A stretch of 64,000 nucleotides of DNA from Photobacterium aquae (GTDB lineage Bacteria; Pseudomonadota; Gammaproteobacteria; Enterobacterales; Vibrionaceae). The stretch lies in assembly GCF_001029445.1 (NCBI RefSeq), contig NZ_LDOT01000027.1:51574-115573 (forward strand), given 5' to 3'. The notes under the pieces were generated by a model. The model saw only the letters and a program-made list of their open reading frames with translations. It was not told the origin of the DNA and made no database searches. A program made the position numbers and the translations under genes. How positions within the stretch are numbered: position 1 is the first letter of the stretch; every line of letters begins with the position of its first letter. This document shows positions 55,311-63,826 of the stretch, piece by piece.

Positions 55311-55790
55311 ATGCAAGCGAATACTTACCTGAAATATGCCGATATTAAAGGCGAAGCGACCGCTGAACAGTACAAAGATATGATTACTTTGCTATCTGTT
55401 GATTGGAGTGTTGGTCGAGAAATTACGTCATATACAGGTACAGCTCAGGATCGTGAAGCAAGTTCAACTCGTCTTTATGATATGACTATTACTAAGCTGC
55501 AAGATAAGGCGTCACCTGATTTGTTCAAGGAAGCGACTATCGGTAAAGGTAAGCCAGCGGTTTTCCATATTACAAAGCAAGGTGAAAAAGTAGAAGAAAT
55601 CATGAAAATCGAACTTACTGATGCCATGATTTCTAATTACAGTGTTTCAATTCAAAACGATCGTCCAGTTGAAACTATCACAATTTCTTATACAGAGATG
55701 ATGATGACAGTAACTCCAACAGATGACATGAACAACGTTCAAGCACCGCTTGTTTATGGTTACAGTGGCGTTAAAGGTCAACAAATGTAA
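55311..55790 (+). CDS. hcp: T6SS tube protein Hcp (TssD)
   Basis: Hexameric ring protein that stacks into the inner tube and can carry cargo. The pattern YLKYADIKGEATAEQYKDMITLLSVDWSVGREI, FKEATIGKGKPAVFHITKQG and ISNYSVSIQNDRPVETITISYTEM is typical. Length 159 aa, with no effector extension. Its own leader and a following attenuating hairpin fit high expression. Confidence 0.96.
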   Translation: MQANTYLKYADIKGEATAEQYKDMITLLSVDWSVGREITSYTGTAQDREASSTRLYDMTITKLQDKASPDLFKEATIGKGKPAVFHITKQGEKVEEIMKIELTDAMISNYSVSIQNDRPVETITISYTEMMMTVTPTDDMNNVQAPLVYGYSGVKGQQM

Positions 55791-55804
55791 GCAAGAGAAT
55801 GATT

Positions 55805-55842
55805 ACGGGGTAGAAAAAATAGTCTATCCCGTATTTTATTTT
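55805..55842 (+). terminator. Attenuating terminator between hcp and vgrG
   Basis: ACGGGGTAGA (55805-55814) pairs with TCTATCCCGT (55823-55832) with one G-U pair, then ATTTTATTTT. It lies 15 nt after the hcp stop. A partly leaky terminator would give much more Hcp than VgrG and effector. Confidence 0.75.
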
Positions 55843-55867
55843 CATAATTCTTTTGGATAGAAATTTA

Positions 55868-57778
55868 ATGATAAAAGCAACGCAAGATAAAAACATCATA
55901 CGCATAGATACACCGCTTGGTAAGGATGTTTTGCATATAACAAAGGTGGAGATACAGGAAGGTATCTCAATGCTTTTTTCTATCCAAGCTCATGTTTATA
56001 CAAATGGGCAACTAATTAGTGCAGATGATCTCATTGGAAAGTCTGTTACTATAACATTACTTTATAATGTTCAATCTTCAGTATTGGAGCGTTACTTAAA
56101 CGGTGTTGTTACAGCTATTCGTTCTGTTGGGAGCCGAGTTACGGCACATGCTGATGGTGAAAAGTATCAAGATTATGTCTTAGAAATAAGTCCAGCTTGT
56201 CACTTTATGGCGCAGCGGACAAACTGCCGGATATTTCAGAAATTAAACGTTAAAGAAATAGTTAATCAAATTTTTTCTGGGCATGGTGTTAAAGTACAGA
56301 GTAAACTTAATAAGACATATCCAAGATATGAATATAAGGTTCAATACCACGAATCTGATTTGGATTTTGCGACTAGATTACTAGAGCAAGAAGGCATATT
56401 TTATTTTTTCACGCATGATAAAAGTAATCACTATATAGTATTGGCCGATGATATTACGGCATATAAAGATTGTGCTGAAGCACAAGTGGAGTTTACTACA
56501 GGTAGTTTATCTGAAGCGCATATCCATACTTGGTCTAGTGGGTTAGAGGTAACGCCAGGTAGCAGTGTGAAGCAGGGGTTTGATTTTATTAAGCCAACGG
56601 AAAAACCACAGGGTACGCATGCCAATACGAGTCTCACAACTCAGCAAGCAGCAACAGAAGTCTACGAATATCAAGCAGGTTCCGAGTTTAACTTACGTGC
56701 TAAGGATGTTGCCAGTCTGGCCCTTGATGCTTTGCAGCGTGATACTCAACTTTCATCCGGTGGTAGTAATTGCCGAAGTTTTAGCGCTGGAAAAATTTTC
56801 ACTTTTAAAGCACACGAAGATAAACGTTTAATAGGAAAAGGCTTCTTGATTACTCAGTTGAGTATGGAGATATCGATTACTAGCCAAACCGGTTCGAGTA
56901 AAAGCCTTTCTCAGACTATTCAGAATCAGTTTTCCTGTGTGCCGAAAGAGACAGTATATCGGCCACTGGCATTGACGCCTAAACCACGAGTTTATGGGGC
57001 ACAGACCGCTTGTGTCACGGGTGATAAAGACGAAGAAATTTGTATTGATAAATATGGTCGAGTGAAAGTGCTATTTCATTGGGATCGTGAAGGGAAGTCG
57101 GACAGTACTAGCTCGTGTTGGATTCGTGTGGCGCAAAACTGGGCGGGAAACCGTTGGGGTGCATTCTTTTTTCCTCGAGTTGGGCAGGAAGTGTTGGTGG
57201 AGTTTCTGGATGGAGACCCGGATCAACCAATTATTAGTGGTGCATTATATAACGGTGATCAAATGCCACCTTATGCCCTGCCAGATAAGAAAACTGTCAG
57301 TGGGATAAAATCTCGATCGACGAAAAAGGGTGGTGGTGACAACTTTAATGAAATTCGCTTTGATGATGATAAAGGCAACGAACTTTTTTATATGCATGCC
57401 GAGAAAGATCATCAATTAGTGGTTGAGCATAATCATCAAATCTTGGTTGAAAATGACAGTTTTCATACGATAAAAAATAATTCTGTACTGACGGTTGAAA
57501 ATGACAGTTCCCAGACGGTAAAGAATAATGCAGCGCTGACTGTTGAAAATAATTTACAGCGTGCAGTTAAGAATAATTTTACCTCGAAGGTAGATAAAAA
57601 CCAGAATGAAACTATCGGAAAAGAGTTGGTAATTGATGCTGGTAGTAAGATAACCCTGAAATCTGGTGGTGCATCTTTGACATTATCGAGCGATGGTTCT
57701 GTTGATATAAAAGGAACCAATATCAGTATCAATGGTAGCAAAATTGCGTTGAAAGCGGCTTCTATCGCGCTTAACTAA
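55868..57778 (+). CDS. vgrG: T6SS spike protein VgrG (TssI)
   Basis: Trimeric spike at the tip of the Hcp tube. The gp27/gp5-like core is complete (YHESDLDFATRLLEQEGIFYFF, IDKYGRVKVLFHWDREGKSDSTSSCWIRVAQNWAG, FPRVGQEVLVEFLDGDPDQPIISGALYN). The C-terminal 110 residues hold imperfect repeats (VENDSSQTVKNN, VENNLQRAVKNN) and end in a DUF2345-like beta prism, without a toxin domain. A TTG at 55853 is in frame; the ATG at 55868 gives 636 aa and the usual start. It probably delivers the PAAR/Rhs cargo encoded next. Confidence 0.93.
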   Translation: MIKATQDKNIIRIDTPLGKDVLHITKVEIQEGISMLFSIQAHVYTNGQLISADDLIGKSVTITLLYNVQSSVLERYLNGVVTAIRSVGSRVTAHADGEKYQDYVLEISPACHFMAQRTNCRIFQKLNVKEIVNQIFSGHGVKVQSKLNKTYPRYEYKVQYHESDLDFATRLLEQEGIFYFFTHDKSNHYIVLADDITAYKDCAEAQVEFTTGSLSEAHIHTWSSGLEVTPGSSVKQGFDFIKPTEKPQGTHANTSLTTQQAATEVYEYQAGSEFNLRAKDVASLALDALQRDTQLSSGGSNCRSFSAGKIFTFKAHEDKRLIGKGFLITQLSMEISITSQTGSSKSLSQTIQNQFSCVPKETVYRPLALTPKPRVYGAQTACVTGDKDEEICIDKYGRVKVLFHWDREGKSDSTSSCWIRVAQNWAGNRWGAFFFPRVGQEVLVEFLDGDPDQPIISGALYNGDQMPPYALPDKKTVSGIKSRSTKKGGGDNFNEIRFDDDKGNELFYMHAEKDHQLVVEHNHQILVENDSFHTIKNNSVLTVENDSSQTVKNNAALTVENNLQRAVKNNFTSKVDKNQNETIGKELVIDAGSKITLKSGGASLTLSSDGSVDIKGTNISINGSKIALKAASIALN

Positions 57779-57860
57779 ATCACATTACTCGATCTTAAAA
57801 TCATATTATTTAATAAATAGGAGTGCCGTCTGACGATGAAGCGCAGGCGGTAGCGATGGA

Positions 57861-58148
57861 ATGGGAAAAGCAGCTGCAACGATTTCATGTTATCACACCT
57901 GTCCAGATCAAACAGACAAAATTCCGCATGTTGGTGGCCCTGTTGCTACTGGGTCAGGGAATGTTTTTATTGGTGGTTTGCCTGCTGCGCGCGAGGGTGA
58001 CATGCTGGTTTGTATAGGGCCTCCTGACACAATTAAAGGCGGCTCTGGATCGGTATTGATTAATGGTAAGCCAGCAGCCCGAATGGGTGAGCCAACCAGT
58101 CATGGTGGCTCAGTTGTATCGGGAAATCCTAGTGTCACTATTGGTTGA
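57861..58148 (+). CDS. PAAR-domain spike-tip protein
   Basis: Sharpens the VgrG tip and links cargo to it. The 95-aa protein is a single PAAR fold: CPDQTDKIPHVGGPVATGSGNVFIGGLPAAREGDMLVCIGPPDTIKGGSGSVLINGKPAARMGEPTSHGG. Zn-site residues are expected from the first Cys/His, C in LVCIGP and the late His. The start ATG at 57861 follows AGGCGG by about 10 nt; another frame opening at 57823 has no PAAR content and is a shadow. It lies between vgrG and the thiolase-like gene. Confidence 0.9.
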   Translation: MGKAAATISCYHTCPDQTDKIPHVGGPVATGSGNVFIGGLPAAREGDMLVCIGPPDTIKGGSGSVLINGKPAARMGEPTSHGGSVVSGNPSVTIG

Positions 58149-58153
58149 TATTG

Positions 58154-59095
58154 ATGGCCTATACTGTCGAATCACACTGCCTATGGGTTGGCAGCGATAA
58201 TAACTATGAAAAAGTGTTGGGCTTGCACTCAGACTTGATAATTGAGCCAGAACCGATAATTGTTAATAGCCAGTCGGTTCTGGCTTTGCCGATTGTTCCA
58301 CTTAGCGCAGGTGATTATCTATCGCGCTTGACGGAAATATTAAAATCGACAGTATGCACGTTGGATATTGATTGGTTATCGGCACCTATTTTGGTGTTGT
58401 TACCACAGCTGGGAACTGTTGATCAAAGCCAGCATCAAGCTCTATATCCTTATCTTTGTCAGGCGATTCCTGCATTGGCAGCACACACTCATTGCTATTT
58501 ATATCCTTATGGGCGCAGTGCCATGCTCCTTGCTTGGCAGCAGATTGAACGTTTGTTGTCGCAAGAGTGCCACTCAGGAGTGTGGGTTTTAGCGCTAGAC
58601 AGTGATCCCCGCTTAAGTTCGTTACCTTTTAGCACTGCCTGCCTGCAAGACGTGGAAGATGGAATAGTTGCTTCAGAGAGTGTTATCGCCCTTAAGGTCT
58701 TTACATCTGCCAGTGGACTGATCCGCCCATGGTTATCTTATGAGGCCAGAACGAGAGACAAAGCGGCAACGGCTGCTGTGATGGCATTGTTTCAACGTTA
58801 TCAGCATGCATGTGGTCAGCCAATCCATCAATTCTATGCCCCTTATGATGGAGGGCGAGGTTCTGCTGAAGAGTGGGCTGGCGCATATCAACATCTTCAC
58901 GGATGTGTTGGAGAATTTACCCAGATTGTCATGAGTGGAGCGCTAACCGGAGAATTAGGCGCATGCTCTGGACTGTATAACTTGCTACATCTCTATGCGC
59001 GTTACCAGCGCGGAGAGTATCAGCTCCCGACATTGCAGTTGGAAATCTCAGAAAAGCTCTACAGAGGCGCTGCCTTATACGCTTGGCAACCATAG
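58154..59095 (+). CDS. Thiolase/ketosynthase-fold-like protein, probable Rhs loading adaptor
   Basis: A 313-aa protein between PAAR and Rhs. Two stretches recall beta-ketoacyl synthases: YLYPYGRSAMLLAWQQIERLL, followed by VWVLALDS, sits where the nucleophile Cys motif and the next strand would be, and MSGALTGELGACSGLYNLLHL resembles the K-x-x-x-GHTLGASG histidine motif. The catalytic Cys and the usual His are not at their expected places, so it should be catalytically dead. Its position suggests a chaperone or adaptor for mounting Rhs on PAAR/VgrG; this is inference. It overlaps the end of PAAR if the TTG at 58145 is used; the ATG at 58154 is preferred. Confidence 0.6.
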   Translation: MAYTVESHCLWVGSDNNYEKVLGLHSDLIIEPEPIIVNSQSVLALPIVPLSAGDYLSRLTEILKSTVCTLDIDWLSAPILVLLPQLGTVDQSQHQALYPYLCQAIPALAAHTHCYLYPYGRSAMLLAWQQIERLLSQECHSGVWVLALDSDPRLSSLPFSTACLQDVEDGIVASESVIALKVFTSASGLIRPWLSYEARTRDKAATAAVMALFQRYQHACGQPIHQFYAPYDGGRGSAEEWAGAYQHLHGCVGEFTQIVMSGALTGELGACSGLYNLLHLYARYQRGEYQLPTLQLEISEKLYRGAALYAWQP

Positions 59096-59114
59096 TGGAT
59101 GATAGTGGAATAAC

Positions 59115-62100
59115 ATGGACGGACTCATATTACTGCAGCTTAAAGCCAATGATGGCAAGGCGTATCAATTTGCTATATCAGAGCATGCTAATTCTAAGAA
59201 TATCCCTATTCGATTTGATACGTTACAGCTGGCAAAGCTTCATATAGAGAAGTTCGCCCGTCTAAGGGCCGCGCCTGGTGCTGACTTACTTGCTGTTTTG
59301 GGGCTGCTTGATTTTCATGCAGAGGTAAAAGCTCGGGCTATTGGGCACGGTGCATTTAATCAGGCTAAAGAAACCCTTGCAAAAGCACTATTTAATAAAC
59401 AACTGTGGGTTTATGAGGTTCCGGAAGTTGAGCCAGTAATTGTTCACCAGCCAACGGTTATGGAACAACTCGCCAAGACTACAAAAAAAGTGACGGGCCA
59501 AGGGGGGCGGGAGGATGTCGCCCCCGTTGCTGAAAATCGTATTTCAGATACCCCGACAACGGCTTCTCCTGATGAGATGGCCTATTGTGGCGATCCTGTT
59601 TCTATGGCGACAGGGGAAGAAATACTGACTCTGACGGATATTCAGCTAACAGGTAGTGCGGCTATCCGTTGGGAGCGGGTGTACCGCTCGAGTTTATGTC
59701 ACCAGAACGTGGGCTTAGGCTATGGTTGGCGAAGTAACTTCCATTTTGAGTTAACGCCTATTGTACGAGCCGATGACGGCGTTACCCAGTGGCATTTTGT
59801 CGATCATCTGGGTGATTTATTGATCTTTGATGATGTAGCGGCGGGAGCCGTGGGTTACCAACTTACTGCCGGGGCGAGTATCTTTCATGATCCCCGCGGT
59901 TATTATCGTTTAACACTGAATGATGGTCGGCAGTTACGTTTTGGTTATCAGCATTCCCGCTGGGTACTGGAGCGGCTCAGGGAAAATGAAACTCTACAAT
60001 ATCAATTGAGTTACTCTAGCAATGGCCGTTTAGTGCATATTGCCGCTAACGGCTGCCAGCAGCTTGAATTACGTTATGATGCCGGCGGTAACCTCATTGA
60101 AGTTCAAAGTCCTGCTAGCGAGGGAGAGCTCGTGCAACGTGGTATCCGCGTTGGGCATCATTCCCCCCAGGTGCTGGCTCATTATCATTACGATGCCGAA
60201 AACGATTTGTGTGAGGCGAGTAATCGTCAGCAACAAGTTGAAAAATATCGTTATGATCAGCATCTATTAGTCCAGCGTACTCGTCCTTCCGGATTCAGTC
60301 ACTATTTTGAATGGCTCGGCCAAGGCGCTACCGCGCGATGTTGCGCCCAGTGGGGGGATGAGGGGAATTACCATTATCGCTTTGAATATGATCTTGAAGC
60401 GCATACCGCCACCAGTACCGACAGTTTGGGCAATCAATGGCGCTTTGAACATAATGCCCAAGGGCGGCTATTGTGTAAGGTGTCCCCGCTCGGTCACCGT
60501 TGGCAGTACCGCTATGATAACCGATCTCGCAAAATTGCCGAGATCTCTCCCAACGGAACGGCAACCTATTACCGCTACAACCGCTATGGTCAATTGTACG
60601 AAGAGCAGGCTCCAGATGGCGGTTTGACTCGTTATCGCTATAACCGGCTTGGGCAAGTGATCCTGACGATAGACAGTGAAGGTCAAGCGTGGCGTAACGA
60701 CTATAACAGTTTTGGGCGCTTATTGAGCCAACATAATCCTTGTGGGCTTGAGAAACATTATCAGTATGACCGCTATGGCCGGATCACTCATATCACCCAG
60801 TCAGACGGGCGGAGCCTGCGGTATTGGTGGAATGCGCAAGGTCAGTTGGCAGCCGTGCAAGACGGTGATGCTATAACACGTTACAGCTATGATTTGCTGG
60901 GTGAAATCAACGGTATGGTTAGTCATGATGGCTGGGTGACCCAGTATCGTCGTGAGCGTAACGGGCAGGTTGTTGAGATCACCCAATATGCACAGGAACA
61001 GCCGAATGAGGTTCGCCATCAGTATATTGAATACGACTGGGCTGGCCGCCCGACGGTATTTACCGATACGATAGGCCGCAGCCATCATTTTATCTATGAG
61101 GGATTGGCCCAGCCTACCAGACACATTCGTCCTGATGGGAGTTGGCTTGCGTTCGAATATGATAGCGAGCGCAACCTAACTGGTATTGAGCGTAGTGACG
61201 GTGCGCGCTATCAATTGGTTTATGATAGCGAGGAGCGGATCATCCAGACGGTTGGCTTTGATGGCCGTACTCAGCAGTACCAGTATGATGAGCAAGGCAA
61301 GCTGATTAGTCTCAGTGAGCAGGGTGAGCGTTTCATCCGGCTTCGGCGTGATGAGTGCGGCCGGGTCATTGAGCAAAGCTGTAGTGTAGCAGGCATTACC
61401 GATGCCAATTATTTCCAGTATGACAAACTGGGGCGGCTACGGAACGCCAACAATGCCCAACGTAAAATCCATGTTGATTATCATGCCAATGGCCAGCCTA
61501 GCGAGGTTTGGCAAGATAACTGGCGGATCCAGCATAGTTATGACAATGCTGGTCGGCGTATCGCAACCTGCCTGCCGGGCGACCATCAAGTTCATTATCG
61601 CTATAACAGCCAAGGTCTGCTGGTGGCCATTGACTGGGACGGGCAGACTGTTTGTGAACGTGATTTTGACAGTTGTGGGCGAGAAATTCAGCGCCGACAG
61701 GGCAATGGCATTACTTGCCTACAACAGTTTGATGTACTGGGGCGTTTGCAACAGCAGCAACGACTTCATCCACACCGAGCCGAGTATCAGCGTGACTATC
61801 GCTATAATGCGGCTGATCAGCTGGTGGGCATCGAAGACAGCGAGCAGGGTGCGAGCCAGTATCAGTTTGATGTGTTAGATCAGCTTACCAGTAGCCAGCT
61901 ACCCCATCAGCCAGAAATTCTGTTTGCCTTTGATAGCTTTGGCAACCCACAAAATACCGCAGGGGAAGGGGCTGATAGTGCGGTATGTGTGACTCAGGAT
62001 CGCCTAGAGCAATGGCACGATACTCATTATCGTTACGATGGTTTTGGTAACCAAGTTAAAACGTGTAGCCAACAAGGCAACGAGCAGCGTCGGTTCAATG

Positions 62101-63824
62101 GCTTAAACCAGCTCACCAGTTTCAGAAAATCCGGTAAATATACCCAGTACCATTACGATGCCCTTGGTCGTCGCAGCGCCAAAATCAGCGAAAGCCAGCG
62201 GATTGATTACCTGTGGGATGGGGATCAGTTAATCGGCGAGCACTGTAATGGCGAATATCGCTGGTATCTCTACGAACTGGGCAGCTTCAAACCCGTCGCC
62301 CTTATTGCACTGGGTGAGATCTATTACTACCAGCTTGATCATCTCGGCACCCCGCTGGCACTAACTGATCAACACGGCGATATTGCGTGGCAGGCCGACT
62401 ACAGCACCGAGGGCGTCGCCAGTCTAACCATTGAACGCATCACCAACCCGTTGCGTTTTCAAGGCCAGTATTATGACGTGGAATCGGGCCTGCACTACAA
62501 CCGCTTCCGTTATTACGATCCCACCGTTGGGCGCTTCATTCACCAAGATCCCATCGGCCTGCTCGGTGGCATCAACCCGTACCAATACGCCCCCAACCCC
62601 GTGCAATGGGTCGACCCGCTAGGGTTGAGTTGTAAAGAGGGGGACTTGCTTGGCGAACTCGACCCGAACCGATTCGTACCTAACTCTTTGCAATGGGTTG
62701 ATCCGCTAGAATTGAGTTGTAATGACGGAAAGAATATATTTGAGTCAGCAAATCAATATCTTGTAGATAATCGAGCGGGTATTGCCAATGCTGTTAATAA
62801 GCTCAGTAGAGTCAGTCCTGCAGGGGTCTTTGGTATAGGAGCGGGTTATGAGTCCATACTAGGGTTATCAGAATTTTTACTGGACCCCTATGGCAATATA
62901 AGTAATACATTCAATAGCGCTAAGGGCTTAGCTTCCGATTTATTTGATGCTCAATTTAAGGGGGATATTGAAGCGAAAATTCGCTTAGGTGAAACTGGAC
63001 TTGCAATGTGGGAAGGTGGCAAAAAGTGGGCTTCTGAAACCATAGATCATGCTATCACTGGTGACATGTTTGAACTTGGTGCGAATACAGGTTCGCATGT
63101 GATAGATTTAGCGACAGGTGTAAAAGCAGGATTAAAGCTATCGACCTTAAAGGTTCCTCATGGCACGGCAAGCATGAATGGTGTTGGGGCTTTTGGTTCT
63201 ACAGCATTTAAAGTGATGAAAAAATTAAAATTACCATGCTTTAAACCTGGTGATGCTTTGAAAAAATCCTTTAAAAACGATAGGGAAGGACTTGCAGCAG
63301 AATTTGATAAACAGCTAAAAAACCAACAAGATGGTATAAATAAGATGACTGTTGGTAAGTACCTAGAAAACAGAGAAAGATTGGCTGAGTTAGTCAAAAT
63401 ACATGGTTCAAAAAAAGCCCGGCAGATACTAACAAATAATGGTTCAGCTCAGAGAAAAGCACGAGATGACTATTTCGAGAAATTAAAAAAAATAGCTACT
63501 AAAGAGTATCGAGGCCAAGGGATATCAAGTGTTGAAGCTGAGCGTTTAGCTTTAGAAAAGGCTAAAAACACGATGAAGGATTTGGCCGCATTACATGATC
63601 CTGATTTGATTGCCGGCGGAGATGATAAAATCACCGGTTTTGGTGACAAGAGAGTCAATTCATCATTAGGTTCGCAATGGCCTAAGACTGGTATAGATCC
63701 ATCATTGGATAATCAACTACCTAGACAGAGTCGAGTGACGAGTATGGATGCTGCTGCTAGGAATGCATTAAGTAACCTCGGGGCTGATGCAAAAATGAAT
63801 GTCGAATTAACAAGGTGTAAATAA
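59115..63824 (+). CDS. Rhs polymorphic toxin with Ntox15-like nuclease tip
   Basis: A T6SS effector of 1569 aa. Residues about 1-150 are an N-terminal helical region without a PAAR domain, since PAAR is separate. A DUF6531-type block (YCGDPVSMATGEEILTLTD) follows, then about 900 residues of YD/RHS repeats that form the cocoon. The core ends RYYDPTVGRFIHQDPIGLLGG...D1167-PLGL, the usual self-cleavage site. The variable tip (about 1172-1569) ends in LAALH1494-DPD1497-LIAGGDDKITG with VNSSLGSQWP, matching the Ntox15/Tde1 DNase family HxxD motif. The tip is AT-rich relative to the core. The immunity gene starts 3 nt after the stop. Confidence 0.9.
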   Translation: MDGLILLQLKANDGKAYQFAISEHANSKNIPIRFDTLQLAKLHIEKFARLRAAPGADLLAVLGLLDFHAEVKARAIGHGAFNQAKETLAKALFNKQLWVYEVPEVEPVIVHQPTVMEQLAKTTKKVTGQGGREDVAPVAENRISDTPTTASPDEMAYCGDPVSMATGEEILTLTDIQLTGSAAIRWERVYRSSLCHQNVGLGYGWRSNFHFELTPIVRADDGVTQWHFVDHLGDLLIFDDVAAGAVGYQLTAGASIFHDPRGYYRLTLNDGRQLRFGYQHSRWVLERLRENETLQYQLSYSSNGRLVHIAANGCQQLELRYDAGGNLIEVQSPASEGELVQRGIRVGHHSPQVLAHYHYDAENDLCEASNRQQQVEKYRYDQHLLVQRTRPSGFSHYFEWLGQGATARCCAQWGDEGNYHYRFEYDLEAHTATSTDSLGNQWRFEHNAQGRLLCKVSPLGHRWQYRYDNRSRKIAEISPNGTATYYRYNRYGQLYEEQAPDGGLTRYRYNRLGQVILTIDSEGQAWRNDYNSFGRLLSQHNPCGLEKHYQYDRYGRITHITQSDGRSLRYWWNAQGQLAAVQDGDAITRYSYDLLGEINGMVSHDGWVTQYRRERNGQVVEITQYAQEQPNEVRHQYIEYDWAGRPTVFTDTIGRSHHFIYEGLAQPTRHIRPDGSWLAFEYDSERNLTGIERSDGARYQLVYDSEERIIQTVGFDGRTQQYQYDEQGKLISLSEQGERFIRLRRDECGRVIEQSCSVAGITDANYFQYDKLGRLRNANNAQRKIHVDYHANGQPSEVWQDNWRIQHSYDNAGRRIATCLPGDHQVHYRYNSQGLLVAIDWDGQTVCERDFDSCGREIQRRQGNGITCLQQFDVLGRLQQQQRLHPHRAEYQRDYRYNAADQLVGIEDSEQGASQYQFDVLDQLTSSQLPHQPEILFAFDSFGNPQNTAGEGADSAVCVTQDRLEQWHDTHYRYDGFGNQVKTCSQQGNEQRRFNGLNQLTSFRKSGKYTQYHYDALGRRSAKISESQRIDYLWDGDQLIGEHCNGEYRWYLYELGSFKPVALIALGEIYYYQLDHLGTPLALTDQHGDIAWQADYSTEGVASLTIERITNPLRFQGQYYDVESGLHYNRFRYYDPTVGRFIHQDPIGLLGGINPYQYAPNPVQWVDPLGLSCKEGDLLGELDPNRFVPNSLQWVDPLELSCNDGKNIFESANQYLVDNRAGIANAVNKLSRVSPAGVFGIGAGYESILGLSEFLLDPYGNISNTFNSAKGLASDLFDAQFKGDIEAKIRLGETGLAMWEGGKKWASETIDHAITGDMFELGANTGSHVIDLATGVKAGLKLSTLKVPHGTASMNGVGAFGSTAFKVMKKLKLPCFKPGDALKKSFKNDREGLAAEFDKQLKNQQDGINKMTVGKYLENRERLAELVKIHGSKKARQILTNNGSAQRKARDDYFEKLKKIATKEYRGQGISSVEAERLALEKAKNTMKDLAALHDPDLIAGGDDKITGFGDKRVNSSLGSQWPKTGIDPSLDNQLPRQSRVTSMDAAARNALSNLGADAKMNVELTRCK
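62577..62714 (+). repeat. Imperfect duplication of the Rhs core end
   Basis: The core-ending unit NPYQYAPNPVQWVDPLGLSC is followed 29 residues later by a degenerate second copy, DPNRFVPNSLQWVDPLELSC. D-P-L-G-L starts at 62613 and D-P-L-E-L at 62700. At DNA level both share the CAATGGGT-TGA-CCGCTA-TTGAGTTGTAA pattern. The second has lost the Gly of DPxGL. Confidence 0.85.
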
Positions 63825-63826
63825 TC

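Noticed and set aside
57823..58017. Alternative 64-codon frame over the PAAR gene
   Set aside because: It has a good GTG position but hydrophobic, non-PAAR content; the PAAR frame from 57861 is the real gene.
60069..61376. Several minus-strand frames opposite the Rhs repeats
   Set aside because: They are antisense shadows caused by the biased codon pattern of the YD repeats.
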